Shown piece by piece: positions 35,173 through 43,063 of a stretch of 64,000 nt of DNA. Source of the stretch: Alloacidobacterium sp963823845. GTDB taxonomy: Bacteria > Acidobacteriota > Terriglobia > Terriglobales > Acidobacteriaceae. The notes beneath the pieces are model-generated. The model did no database searches, was not told where the DNA came from, and worked only from the letters and a program-made list of their open reading frames with translations. The DNA lies in assembly GCA_963823845.1 (NCBI GenBank), contig CAWGND010000021.1:248001-312000 (forward strand). The letters are read 5' to 3'. The translations under genes and the position numbers were made by a program. Every line of letters begins with the position of its first letter. Within the stretch, counting starts at the first letter, position 1.

Positions 35173-36366
35173 ATGAGTTCTGAAGCTGCAGCGCCGGACG
35201 TTACCACCTACCCCTTCAAGCTCACCGACGAGCAGGAGCAGATGCGACGCGAGATTCGCGACTTTGCCCGGCGCGAGATTTTGCCCAACGTTATGAAGTG
35301 GGACGAGGCCAGCGAGTTTCCCGCCGATGTCGTGAAACAGCTCGGTCAGATGGGCTTGATGGGAATGATCTTTCCCGTGGAGTACGGCGGCGCCGGGCTG
35401 GGTTATGTCGATTACATGACGGCGATCGAAGAGTTGTCGGCAGTGGACGGGTCTATAGGCATTATTGTTGCCGCGCACAACTCGCTGTGCTCGAACCACA
35501 TTTTTCTTGCCGGAAACGAGGAGCAGCGACGGAAATACATTCCCAAACTCGCCAGCGGCGAATGGCTGGGAGCGTGGGGGTTGACTGAGCCGAACTCCGG
35601 TTCTGACGCGGCGGGTGCGAAGACGACTGCAGTCCGCAAGGGTGACAAGTGGGTGCTGAACGGCAACAAGACTTTCATCACCAACGGCCACTATGCCGAT
35701 GTGGCCGTGGTCATTGCCGTGACAGACAAAACGCAGGGCACGCATGGGCTCTCGGCCTTCGTTGTGAAAAAGGGCACACCGGGGTTTCGTCCCGGCAAGA
35801 AAGAGAACAAGCTGGGGCTGCGTGCGAGCGACACGTCAGAACTGATTTTTGAGGATTGCGAAATTCCCGCTGAGAATCTGCTGGGAAAGCTGGGCGAGGG
35901 ATTTATCGATTCCATGCGCGTGCTCGACGGCGGACGCGTCTCGATCGCAGCCCTATCGCTCGGCATCGCGCGCGGCGCCCTTGAAGCCAGCCTGCACTAT
36001 GTAAAGGAGCGCAGACAGTTCGGCAAGGCCATCGCGGAGTTCCAGGGAGTGCAGTGGAAACTCGCCGACATGGCCACGGAACTTGACGCTGCGCGTCTGC
36101 TGACACTGCGGGCCGCAGTGCTCAAAGACGCAGGCCGGCGCGTGACGCGCGAATCTTCGATGGCCAAGCTGTATGCGTCTGAAGTTGCGGTGCGTATCTG
36201 CGATGAGGCGGTGCAGTTGCATGGCGGCTACGGCTTCATCAAGGACTATCCGGCAGAGAAGTACTACCGCGACGTCAAGCTTTGCACCATCGGTGAGGGT
36301 ACCAGCGAGATTCAGCGCATGGTGATAGCGCGCGAGATTTTGAAGGTGATGCCTTCACGCGGGTAG
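35173..36366 (+). CDS. Acyl-CoA dehydrogenase (short/medium-chain type)
   Basis: A 397-residue FAD enzyme that oxidises acyl-CoA to the trans-2-enoyl-CoA, passing electrons to ETF. Signatures: ALTEPNSGSDAAG-like WGLTEPNSGSDAAGAKTTA, FITNGHYADVAVV, ERRQFGKAIAEFQGVQWKLA, and QLHGGYGFIKDYPAEKYYRD with the R-D-x-K-x-x-x-I-x-E-G-T pattern RDVKLCTIGEGTSEIQR. The glutamate in the final motif is the expected catalytic base. It is followed by meaB and the methylmalonyl-CoA epimerase gene, placing it in fatty-acid or branched-chain acyl-CoA breakdown. CGGAG precedes ATG 35173. Confidence 0.92.
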   Translation: MSSEAAAPDVTTYPFKLTDEQEQMRREIRDFARREILPNVMKWDEASEFPADVVKQLGQMGLMGMIFPVEYGGAGLGYVDYMTAIEELSAVDGSIGIIVAAHNSLCSNHIFLAGNEEQRRKYIPKLASGEWLGAWGLTEPNSGSDAAGAKTTAVRKGDKWVLNGNKTFITNGHYADVAVVIAVTDKTQGTHGLSAFVVKKGTPGFRPGKKENKLGLRASDTSELIFEDCEIPAENLLGKLGEGFIDSMRVLDGGRVSIAALSLGIARGALEASLHYVKERRQFGKAIAEFQGVQWKLADMATELDAARLLTLRAAVLKDAGRRVTRESSMAKLYASEVAVRICDEAVQLHGGYGFIKDYPAEKYYRDVKLCTIGEGTSEIQRMVIAREILKVMPSRG

Positions 36367-36401
36367 GTGTCCGCCGCACTCGATTATGATTGCTTGCGTA
36401 G

Positions 36402-37379
36402 ATGAGCAAAACTCTCCCAAGCGTTGAGTCTGAAGTCCCGCAACTGGTCGAGCGTCTGCGCTCCGGTGATGTGCGCGCTTTGGCGCGCGCGGTTTCTCTG
36501 GTTGAGAACGATGCCGAGTCTGCGTCGGAAGTCTTGTCTGGCTGCTTTCCTTATGGCGGCCGCGCCCTGCGCATCGGCGTCACCGGTGCTCCGGGCGCGG
36601 GGAAGAGCACGATCGTCGACAAGCTGGCACGACATTATCGCGGCGCAGGCGTGACCGTCGGCGTAGTCGCTGTTGATCCTAGCAGTCCTTTTACCGGTGG
36701 CGCGATTCTCGGCGACCGCATCCGTATGCAGGAGAATCTGAGCGATCCGGGATTCTACGTACGCAGCATGGCGACGCGCGGCTCGCTGGGCGGGCTTGCG
36801 CGGACCACGGCCGATGTGGCGTCGGTGATTGAAGCCAGCGGCAAGGACGTGATTCTGATCGAGACAGTTGGCGTAGGCCAGGACGAGATCGACATCGTGC
36901 GCCTCTCCGATGTGACGATCGTCGTGCTGGTGCCGGGCATGGGCGACGACGTGCAGAGCATCAAGGCGGGCATCATGGAAATCGCCGACCTCTTTGTCGT
37001 GAACAAAGCCGACCGCGAGGGGGCCGACCGCGTCGAGAAGGAAGTGCGCGCCATGCAGTCGCTTGCCAGCAGCCACGGCAACTGGATTCCGCCCGTCATC
37101 AAGACCATTGCATCGACGGGCGAGGGAATCGAAAGAATGATCGAAGCCGTCGCGCAGATGAAAGAATGGTTGGAGTCCGATGGCCGCATGGAAGCGCGTC
37201 GCAGGCATCACTGGCGCGAGCGCATCACCGAGATGATGCGGCACGCGCTGATGCGGCAGGTGCGCAGGCATGGACTGAGCGACGCGGAACTCGAAGCATA
37301 TGCAGCGCAAGCGGCCGGCAAGCAGGCAGATCCCTACAAGCTGGTGCCCGAGCTCGTGGCTCGCGTAATTAAGTCCTGA
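36402..37379 (+). CDS. meaB: Methylmalonyl-CoA mutase-associated GTPase MeaB
   Basis: A 325-residue G3E-family P-loop GTPase that protects and reactivates B12-dependent methylmalonyl-CoA mutase. Walker A GAPGAGKSTIVDKL lies near residue 60; AVDPSSPFTGGAILGDRIRM, DVILIETVGVGQDEIDIVRL (Walker B/switch) and VVNKADREGADRV (NKAD base-specificity motif) follow; the C-terminal dimerisation arm starts near residue 265. The mutase itself is not in the window, but the next gene is the matching epimerase. Confidence 0.93.
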   Translation: MSKTLPSVESEVPQLVERLRSGDVRALARAVSLVENDAESASEVLSGCFPYGGRALRIGVTGAPGAGKSTIVDKLARHYRGAGVTVGVVAVDPSSPFTGGAILGDRIRMQENLSDPGFYVRSMATRGSLGGLARTTADVASVIEASGKDVILIETVGVGQDEIDIVRLSDVTIVVLVPGMGDDVQSIKAGIMEIADLFVVNKADREGADRVEKEVRAMQSLASSHGNWIPPVIKTIASTGEGIERMIEAVAQMKEWLESDGRMEARRRHHWRERITEMMRHALMRQVRRHGLSDAELEAYAAQAAGKQADPYKLVPELVARVIKS

Positions 37380-37389
37380 GAGAAGAAGT

Positions 37390-37797
37390 ATGACGAAAAT
37401 CGATCACTTTGGAATCGCGGTGAAGAGCATCGCCGCGGCACGCGGATTTTATGAATCGCTCGGATTGCACATCATGCAGGAAGAGGTCGTCGAGCACGAG
37501 GGCGTGCGTGTGGCGATGATTCCGGTGGATGAGAGCCGCATCGAACTGCTGGAGCCGACGGCAGACGACTCGCCGGTAGGAAGATTCCTGGCTAAGCGCG
37601 GCGAAGGGTTGCATCATGTCGCGCTCCATGTCGATGACATCTCATCTACGCTCGAAGAATTGAAGGCGAAGGGCGCGCGACTGATTTCCGACGAGATACA
37701 GATCGGCGCCGGCGGTCACCTGTATTTCTTCGTGCATCCATCGAGCGCCGGAGGAGTGCTGCTTGAAATCTGCCAGGATCCGATTGCGGACGTATAA
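37390..37797 (+). CDS. mce: Methylmalonyl-CoA epimerase
   Basis: A 135-residue VOC-fold enzyme that epimerises (S)- to (R)-methylmalonyl-CoA. KIDHFGIAVKSIAAARGFYE at the N-terminus provides the first His ligand, EGLHHVALHVDDI the second, and the final GGVLLEICQ a Glu ligand. The length fits the family (about 135-150). It starts 10 bp after meaB, consistent with one operon for propionate metabolism. The stop codon is adjacent to the tsaB start. Confidence 0.9.
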   Translation: MTKIDHFGIAVKSIAAARGFYESLGLHIMQEEVVEHEGVRVAMIPVDESRIELLEPTADDSPVGRFLAKRGEGLHHVALHVDDISSTLEELKAKGARLISDEIQIGAGGHLYFFVHPSSAGGVLLEICQDPIADV

Positions 37798-38448
37798 ATG
37801 CTGCTAGCCATCGACACATGTGGAAGCATCGGAACCATCGCACTCGCTCGCAGAAGCGGCGAAGAGATCGCCGTGCTAGGGATGGCCGAGCTTGCAAGTA
37901 AAACCCACTCCGCGATGCTGGTGTTGCGTCTGCGTGAATTGCTCGAGGCGCACCACGTCAGCCTGCAACGGATCGAGGCGATCATCATAGTCAATGGGCC
38001 GGGGAGTTTTACCGGAGTCCGCGTCGGCGTCAGCGCGATCAAGGGACTGGCTGAGGTTTTCGCTACGCCCGTGATTGCCGTGTCGCGTCTGCGAGTGCTG
38101 GCGCACAAGGTGGAGACGCAGTACGCCGCGCTCGACGCGGGTCGGGGTGAGTTCTATTTTCGTGACGACGCGCTGGCATCACGCGAAGCGCTCCTGTCTT
38201 TCGAGGAATTGCGCGACGAATTGCAATGGGTCACTCCGCTTCATACGCTGGCTGCTTGCGAAGAAAAGGTAGCGGGCGCTTTCCCTGAAGCAAGTCTCGT
38301 GGAGGCGCCCACGGCCTCCGACGCGCTCGCCGTGGCCTTGCCCAGACTGCTGTCCGGCGACTTTGACGACCTCGCCTCGCTCGACGGCAATTACCTGCGC
38401 CGCTCCGATGCAGAGCTTTTTGGCGCACCGGCTCGAAAGACGCGATGA
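37798..38448 (+). CDS. tsaB: tRNA N6-threonylcarbamoyladenosine biosynthesis protein TsaB
   Basis: A 216-residue ASKHA-fold protein that pairs with TsaD to make t6A at position 37 of ANN-decoding tRNAs. The N-terminal LAIDTCGSIGTIAL, HSAMLVLRLRELLEAH and VNGPGSFTGVRVGVSAIKGL are diagnostic. The protein is slightly short because the C-terminal half is compact. It overlaps rimI by 4 bp, a frequent tsaB-rimI pairing. Confidence 0.9.
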   Translation: MLLAIDTCGSIGTIALARRSGEEIAVLGMAELASKTHSAMLVLRLRELLEAHHVSLQRIEAIIIVNGPGSFTGVRVGVSAIKGLAEVFATPVIAVSRLRVLAHKVETQYAALDAGRGEFYFRDDALASREALLSFEELRDELQWVTPLHTLAACEEKVAGAFPEASLVEAPTASDALAVALPRLLSGDFDDLASLDGNYLRRSDAELFGAPARKTR

Positions 38449-38924
38449 CCTGGATCATTCGCCGCATGGCTGCGCGTGATATCGATGGGGTCCTGGCGCT
38501 TGAACAAACATTTCCTGAAGCACCGCATTGGAACCGCGCGGATTACGAGCGCTGCATTGCTGCGGACGAGACCGGTCCGCTGCTGCGGGCCGCGTTCGTC
38601 GCCGAGACTGAGAAACGAGTGCTCGGATTTTCAGCCGGAAAGCTGGTTGCCGGAGTCTGCGAGCTGGAATCGATCGTCGTGGCCCAGGAAAATCGGGGAC
38701 AGGGAATTGGCCGTGCGCTATTTGCAGCTCTGGCTGATTGGGCGATGGACAGAGGAGGCGCCCGTATGGAGCTCGAAGTCCGCGCCTCAAACAGTAGAGC
38801 CATAAAGCTTTACCAGCATGCTGGTCTGCGCCGCGAAGGTCTGAGGCTCGCCTACTACCAGTCCCCAGAGGAGGATGCAGTACTAATGGGTAAGCCCTTG
38901 GCGCCTGGTGGAAAACTTCCTTGA
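38445..38924 (+). CDS. rimI: Ribosomal protein-alanine N-acetyltransferase-like GNAT protein
   Basis: A 159-residue GNAT acetyltransferase. The acetyl-CoA loop is QENRGQGIGRALFAAL at about residues 84-99; LEVRASNSRAIKLYQHAGLR and EGLRLAYYQSPEEDAVLM are characteristic of RimI, which acetylates the N-terminal alanine of S18. It is translationally coupled to tsaB. The true substrate in acidobacteria is unverified. Confidence 0.87.
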   Translation: MTWIIRRMAARDIDGVLALEQTFPEAPHWNRADYERCIAADETGPLLRAAFVAETEKRVLGFSAGKLVAGVCELESIVVAQENRGQGIGRALFAALADWAMDRGGARMELEVRASNSRAIKLYQHAGLRREGLRLAYYQSPEEDAVLMGKPLAPGGKLP

Positions 38925-38996
38925 AAAACGCGTTGCCGGTCGAGCCTCCGGAGTGGTAGTTTTTTCGTCTTAGAGAGTAAGTAGGAGGTATGTTCC

Positions 38997-39212
38997 ATGG
39001 ATATGGAAACGTTCGGGTCGCCGGATAGTGAGGCAATACATCGCTTGGAAGAGCAGCACCGGCACTATTCGGAGAAACTGGAAAGCCTGCTCCAGAAACC
39101 CTACATTTCAGCCGAGGAACAACTCGAAGAAGTCCGTTTGAAAAAACTCAAGCTATCCGTAAAAGACCAGATGGCGGCGCTGCGTCACGGCGTCTTCCAT
39201 CACGTAGCCTAA
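38997..39212 (+). CDS. DUF465 (YdcH-like) small protein
   Basis: A 71-residue, largely alpha-helical protein. IHRLEEQHRHYSEKLESLLQ and EVRLKKLKLSVKDQMAAL follow the DUF465 pattern of two antiparallel helices with the central K-x-x-x-L-K-D segment. A strong AGGAGG stands 8 bases before ATG 38997. Function is unknown; members are small cytoplasmic helical hairpins. Confidence 0.8.
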   Translation: MDMETFGSPDSEAIHRLEEQHRHYSEKLESLLQKPYISAEEQLEEVRLKKLKLSVKDQMAALRHGVFHHVA

Positions 39213-39232
39213 AGCTACCACCCCGTTCTTTG

Positions 39233-39249
39233 CTGCCGCCGCGCGGCAG
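39233..39249. repeat. Short hairpin CTGCCGC-CGC-GCGGCAG
   Basis: A perfect 7-bp stem with a 3-base loop lies 20 bp after the DUF465 gene. It lacks a T-tract; it may help terminate transcription before psd. Confidence 0.4.
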
Positions 39250-39316
39250 AGGGTGAAGTATGGTTACTTTCTGCCGCCGGATATCCATACCAAAGTTAGC
39301 GGTGAAATACCTATAA

Positions 39317-40003
39317 ATGAGAGAATTATCTCTCATGGTTCGTGACGGTTACTTTTATGGATTGACCCTGCTCGCAGTTGCGGCGGTGGTGTATTTTCTT
39401 ACCGGTGGATTGGCCTGGGCGTTCATCCCGGTTCTGCTGGCGGCGTTTTTCCTCTGGTTTTTTCGCGATCCCCGCCGCACTATTCCGCAGGGCGAGGGGT
39501 TGGTTGTCTCTCCGGCCGACGGCAAGCTGACTGCCATCGAGCCTGTGATGACACCGAGCGGCGAGAGCCTCCGCCTCAGTATTTTTCTGAGTGTCTTCAA
39601 CGTGCACGTGAACCGCTCCCCGGTTGCCGGCACCCTGCGCGAAGTTCGCTACCAGAAGGGGCAGTTCCTCAACGCAATGAATCCGGATTCAGCCGAGAAG
39701 AATGAGCAGAGTCTTGCCGTGGTCGAAAGCGATGATGGTCACGAAGTGGCATTCAAGCAGATCGCTGGCCTGCTCGCGCGGCGCATCGTCTTCAATCCAA
39801 AGGCTGGAGACCGCCTGGAGCGCGGTGAACGCATCGGTATGATCAAGTTCGGCTCGCGCGTCGATGTCCTGATGCCGAGCTATGCCGAATTGCGCGTGAA
39901 GAAGGGCGACAACGTGAAAGGCGGATCGACCATTCTCGCGCACATACCTGATCTCATTGCCGAACGCGCACTGGAGGAGCTGGAAGTGGAGACGCTGGTT
40001 TGA
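39317..40003 (+). CDS. psd: Phosphatidylserine decarboxylase proenzyme, short form
   Basis: A 228-residue pyruvoyl-dependent enzyme that turns phosphatidylserine into phosphatidylethanolamine. Two N-terminal membrane segments (YFYGLTLLAVAAVVYFLTGG and AFIPVLLAAFFLWFF) precede the catalytic region: VVSPADGKLTAIE, FLSVFNVHVNRSPVAGTL, and IKFGSRVDVLMP, where Ser of GS is the expected self-cleavage site that forms the pyruvoyl group. It belongs to the short, archaetidylserine decarboxylase-like type. It overlaps pssA by 4 bp. Confidence 0.9.
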   Translation: MRELSLMVRDGYFYGLTLLAVAAVVYFLTGGLAWAFIPVLLAAFFLWFFRDPRRTIPQGEGLVVSPADGKLTAIEPVMTPSGESLRLSIFLSVFNVHVNRSPVAGTLREVRYQKGQFLNAMNPDSAEKNEQSLAVVESDDGHEVAFKQIAGLLARRIVFNPKAGDRLERGERIGMIKFGSRVDVLMPSYAELRVKKGDNVKGGSTILAHIPDLIAERALEELEVETLV

Positions 40004-40833
40004 AGGCGGACGCGAAGCGGCGCAGGCGGGGCATGTACATTCTGCCGTCACTGTTTACGGCGGGTAATATCGCCGCCGGCTACTTCGCCATCACGCAGAG
40101 CCTGCAGGGTTCGGTACAGGAGCCGCATCACTTTGACTGGGCGGCGCTGGCCATCGGCTTCGCGATTCCGTTCGACGCGCTCGACGGGCGCATTGCCCGC
40201 ATGACCAATACCACCAGCGAATTCGGCAAGGAACTGGATTCGATGGCCGACGTGATTACCTTCGGCGTCGCGCCCAGTATTCTCGCCTTCACCTGGGGTT
40301 TCCGCATGCTGCCCGTCCTGGCGAATACCGCGCACCGGCAGGAGCTCGTGCAGCTGGGCGCGTTTGTCTGCTTCCTGTTTCTACTGTGCGGTGCAAGCCG
40401 CCTGGCGCGCTTCAATATCAGTGTCAATCCGGTGCCGAAGAATCCCGGCCGCCCGGGAAGAAAATATTTCGTCGGCATGCCGATTCCGGCGGCAGCCGGC
40501 GTCATTGCCGCAGTCATTCACTTTTTTCGCGGCATTCCCATTTCGATCAGTTGGGTTGCAGTCGTCTGGATGGTGCTCGTCGGGCTGATCGGTTTTCTCA
40601 TGGTCAGCACCTGGCGGTTCTGGAGCGGTAAGGAGATCAACCTTTTCAGCCGCCATCCCTTTCAATGGATTGTGTTGATCGGGCTCGTGCTCTACGCGTT
40701 GGTCTTTTTTTCACAATATGTGCTGATTCTTATGGCACTCATGTACATGTTCTCCGGTATTCTGGCGCGAGTGGCGTATTCGTGGCGGCGTGGCCGTAGA
40801 CTTCCCGCTTCTTCAATGAGTCCGACAAGCTGA
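40000..40833 (+). CDS. pssA: CDP-diacylglycerol--serine O-phosphatidyltransferase
   Basis: A 277-residue polytopic CDP-alcohol phosphatidyltransferase that makes phosphatidylserine for Psd. The catalytic signature D-G-x2-A-R-x8-G-x3-D-x3-D is present as DGRIARMTNTTSEFGKELDS followed by MAD. It starts MYILPSLFTAGNIAAGYFAI after a short basic leader; about seven hydrophobic helices follow. It forms an operon with psd (4-bp overlap) and the ASADH-like gene (1-bp overlap). Confidence 0.92.
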   Translation: MKADAKRRRRGMYILPSLFTAGNIAAGYFAITQSLQGSVQEPHHFDWAALAIGFAIPFDALDGRIARMTNTTSEFGKELDSMADVITFGVAPSILAFTWGFRMLPVLANTAHRQELVQLGAFVCFLFLLCGASRLARFNISVNPVPKNPGRPGRKYFVGMPIPAAAGVIAAVIHFFRGIPISISWVAVVWMVLVGLIGFLMVSTWRFWSGKEINLFSRHPFQWIVLIGLVLYALVFFSQYVLILMALMYMFSGILARVAYSWRRGRRLPASSMSPTS

Positions 40834-41891
40834 TGCCAGATATATACAAGATCGCAATCGTAGGCGCATCCTCTCTGCGCGGCAAGGAACTGAACGACGC
40901 TCTGAGCGAATCACCATTCGGCGCCGCAGATTTTCTGTTGATGGACGACGAGGCTGCATTGGGACAGCTGGAATCCGTTGGCGATGAAGTGACTTTCATT
41001 CAGCGCATTGAGCCCGGCTCGTTTGTCGGTGTGGACTTCACATTCTTTGTGGGAAGCCAGGAAGTAACCAGCAAGCACTGGCACAACGCGCAGAAAGCCG
41101 GAGCCAGCATCATCGACCTGAGCTATGCACTCGAAACCGAGCCAAAGGTTCTGGTGCGTGCTCCCTGGGTGCAAGACGAAAACCACGAAGAGGCCAACGG
41201 AGAAGCCACGCAGCCCGCGCCCGATCTGCAGACACCCGCCGTGGTGCCGGCGCATCCGGCCGCGGTGGCGCTGGCACTTCTGTTGCTCCGCATCAAAGAA
41301 GTTGCTGGCGTACGTTCCGCTTCGGCAACGGTCCTGGAGCCCGCGTCGGAGTACGGCCGCGCTTCGATGGACGAGCTCCACCAGCAGACGGTGAGCCTGC
41401 TCAGCTTCCAGTCATTGCCTAAGGAAATGTATGACGCGCAGGTAGCCTTCAACCTGTTGCCGTCGCTCGGCGAATCGGCCAAGGTGCATCTGGGAGCCAG
41501 CGAGGCGCGCATCCGCCGTCACTATGATCTGCTCTCGGCGGGACACCTGCCCGAGGTCATGATTCAGCTTCTGCACGCGCCGGTCTTTCATGGATACGGC
41601 ATCTCTCTGGCCCTTGAGCTCGACGAGCCCGTCAGCCTGGAGCATCTGGAAACCGCATTGAACGGCGAGCACGTCGATGTCGTTCTCGGCGACTCCGACC
41701 CGCCGAGCAACCTCAGCTCCGCTGGCCAGGATGACATCCTTGTCCGCATGCGCACTGCTGATGGCACGGAACTCGTGACACGGCGCTTCTGGATATGGGC
41801 CGCGCTCGATAACCTGAAGCTGACCGCGTCGAATGCCCTCGCCTGCGCGCAGGAGCTGCGGAGACTGCGGCCTCATGGGAAGGTGCAGTAG
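40833..41891 (+). CDS. Aspartate-semialdehyde dehydrogenase paralogue lacking the catalytic Cys
   Basis: A 352-residue protein starting YKIAIVGASSLRGKELNDAL, an NADP-binding beginning typical of aspartate-semialdehyde dehydrogenase (ASADH). The dimerisation domain is also ASADH-like (QVAFNLLPSLGESAKVHLGA, RIRRHYDLL). However, where ASADH has N-P-N-C-S-T with the nucleophilic Cys, this protein reads VVPAHPAAVALALL near residue 140. Insertions such as NGEATQPAPDLQT precede it. It is therefore unlikely to be a working ASADH; it recalls the USG-1-type paralogues. Its place behind psd-pssA hints at a lipid-linked or structural role, which is inference. Confidence 0.7.
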   Translation: MPDIYKIAIVGASSLRGKELNDALSESPFGAADFLLMDDEAALGQLESVGDEVTFIQRIEPGSFVGVDFTFFVGSQEVTSKHWHNAQKAGASIIDLSYALETEPKVLVRAPWVQDENHEEANGEATQPAPDLQTPAVVPAHPAAVALALLLLRIKEVAGVRSASATVLEPASEYGRASMDELHQQTVSLLSFQSLPKEMYDAQVAFNLLPSLGESAKVHLGASEARIRRHYDLLSAGHLPEVMIQLLHAPVFHGYGISLALELDEPVSLEHLETALNGEHVDVVLGDSDPPSNLSSAGQDDILVRMRTADGTELVTRRFWIWAALDNLKLTASNALACAQELRRLRPHGKVQ

Positions 41892-41915
41892 CGGGTACTT
41901 CGCAGCTGCACTTCC

Positions 41916-43058
41916 TCAGACTGTAGGGTGTTTCACGCGCCAGTCCTTGTGCTGCGCGAGAATGAAATTGTCCGTCATTCCAGCGATGTAATCGGCGACT
42001 ACGCGAGGCGCGCCGTCTTCCCACACCTGTGACGTGTAGCTCGAAGGCAGCAGCGATGGATTGCGTGTCCACGCAGCAAATAAATCCGCGATCACACATG
42101 CCGCTTCGCCGTGGTCGTGCGTCAGCTCAGCGCAGTTGTAGAGATGGGTGTAAAGATATTGCTTGGCCTCAAGCCGCAGCTCTTCCATCTCTGGAGAAAA
42201 AGCCGCAAGCCGATGCGGCGCGTTGCGAATGCCTTCTAACGTCGTAATGCGCGCAACCCTCACTTGTCGGTCAGTCTCAGCGATCAGGTCATCGACCAGG
42301 GCATTCAGGACGCGTTTTAGCGACTCGTTGAAGACCAGCTTGGCAGGCGCGTCGGGATACTCCGCCGCCATCGGCACAAAGAACTGCTCGAAGAGACGCA
42401 CATTGCCGCGAATGTCATCGAGATTCAGAATCTCTGCCTCCATCCCGTCATCGAGATCGGCGGTGAGGTAAGCAATCTCATCGGCGAGATCGATGATTTG
42501 CGCCTCCAGCGGGGGCCGCAGGTCGAGAAAATACTGGCTCAGTTCGGGGTGCTCGGCAGGCGAATAATCCCGCGAGTGCTTGATGATGCCCTCGCGCAAC
42601 GCCAGGGTTAAGTTGAGCCCGCGAAACGCCGCGTAGCGCAGCTCAAAGTGTTCCACGATACGCAAAGCATGCAGGTTGTGATCGAACCGCAGTCCGTGAG
42701 CGCGCAGCGCATCATCCAGGGCGCGTTCACCCGCATGGCCAAAGGGCGGATGCCCAATGTCATGCACCAGCGCCAGCGCCTCGGTAAGATCTTCGTTGAG
42801 CCCGAGCGCCGCTGCAACTGTGCGCGCGATCTGCGCCACTTCCATCGTGTGCGTCAAGCGGCTGCGGAAGTGATCAGAATAGCGATGGGTAAAAACCTGA
42901 GTTTTGCCCGCGAGGCGGCGAAAGGCGCGCGCATGAATGATGCGTCCGCGATCGCGCTGGAAAGGGGAACGGTAGGGATGCGGCGGCTCCAGAAAAACGC
43001 GCGCCGCAAGCGGATCGCCTGCGGCGTCAGAGACTCTGCAGCCTGCGGGGAGTCGCAT
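41916..43058 (-). CDS. HD-domain dNTP triphosphohydrolase (dGTPase-like)
   Basis: A 380-residue phosphohydrolase of the Dgt family that converts dNTPs to deoxynucleosides and triphosphate. The start region has PYRSPFQRDRGRIIHARAFR and RLAGKTQVFTHRYSDHFRSR; the HD metal site is built from His in RLTHTMEVAQ, HD in ALVHDIGHPPFGHAGE and Asp in DLADEIAYLTADLDDGM. It is the short, type-2-like form. ATG 43058 is chosen: it lies 5 bp after the TPR gene stop, whereas the longest frame would overlap that gene heavily. Confidence 0.87.
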   Translation of the reverse strand: MRLPAGCRVSDAAGDPLAARVFLEPPHPYRSPFQRDRGRIIHARAFRRLAGKTQVFTHRYSDHFRSRLTHTMEVAQIARTVAAALGLNEDLTEALALVHDIGHPPFGHAGERALDDALRAHGLRFDHNLHALRIVEHFELRYAAFRGLNLTLALREGIIKHSRDYSPAEHPELSQYFLDLRPPLEAQIIDLADEIAYLTADLDDGMEAEILNLDDIRGNVRLFEQFFVPMAAEYPDAPAKLVFNESLKRVLNALVDDLIAETDRQVRVARITTLEGIRNAPHRLAAFSPEMEELRLEAKQYLYTHLYNCAELTHDHGEAACVIADLFAAWTRNPSLLPSSYTSQVWEDGAPRVVADYIAGMTDNFILAQHKDWRVKHPTV

Positions 43059-43063
43059 GCCTG

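Noticed and set aside
34814..35176. Plus-strand 120-codon frame after the HAD gene
   Set aside because: No ribosome-binding site, no family features, and it spans the inverted-repeat-bounded segment; the minus-strand mini-ORF is the better candidate.
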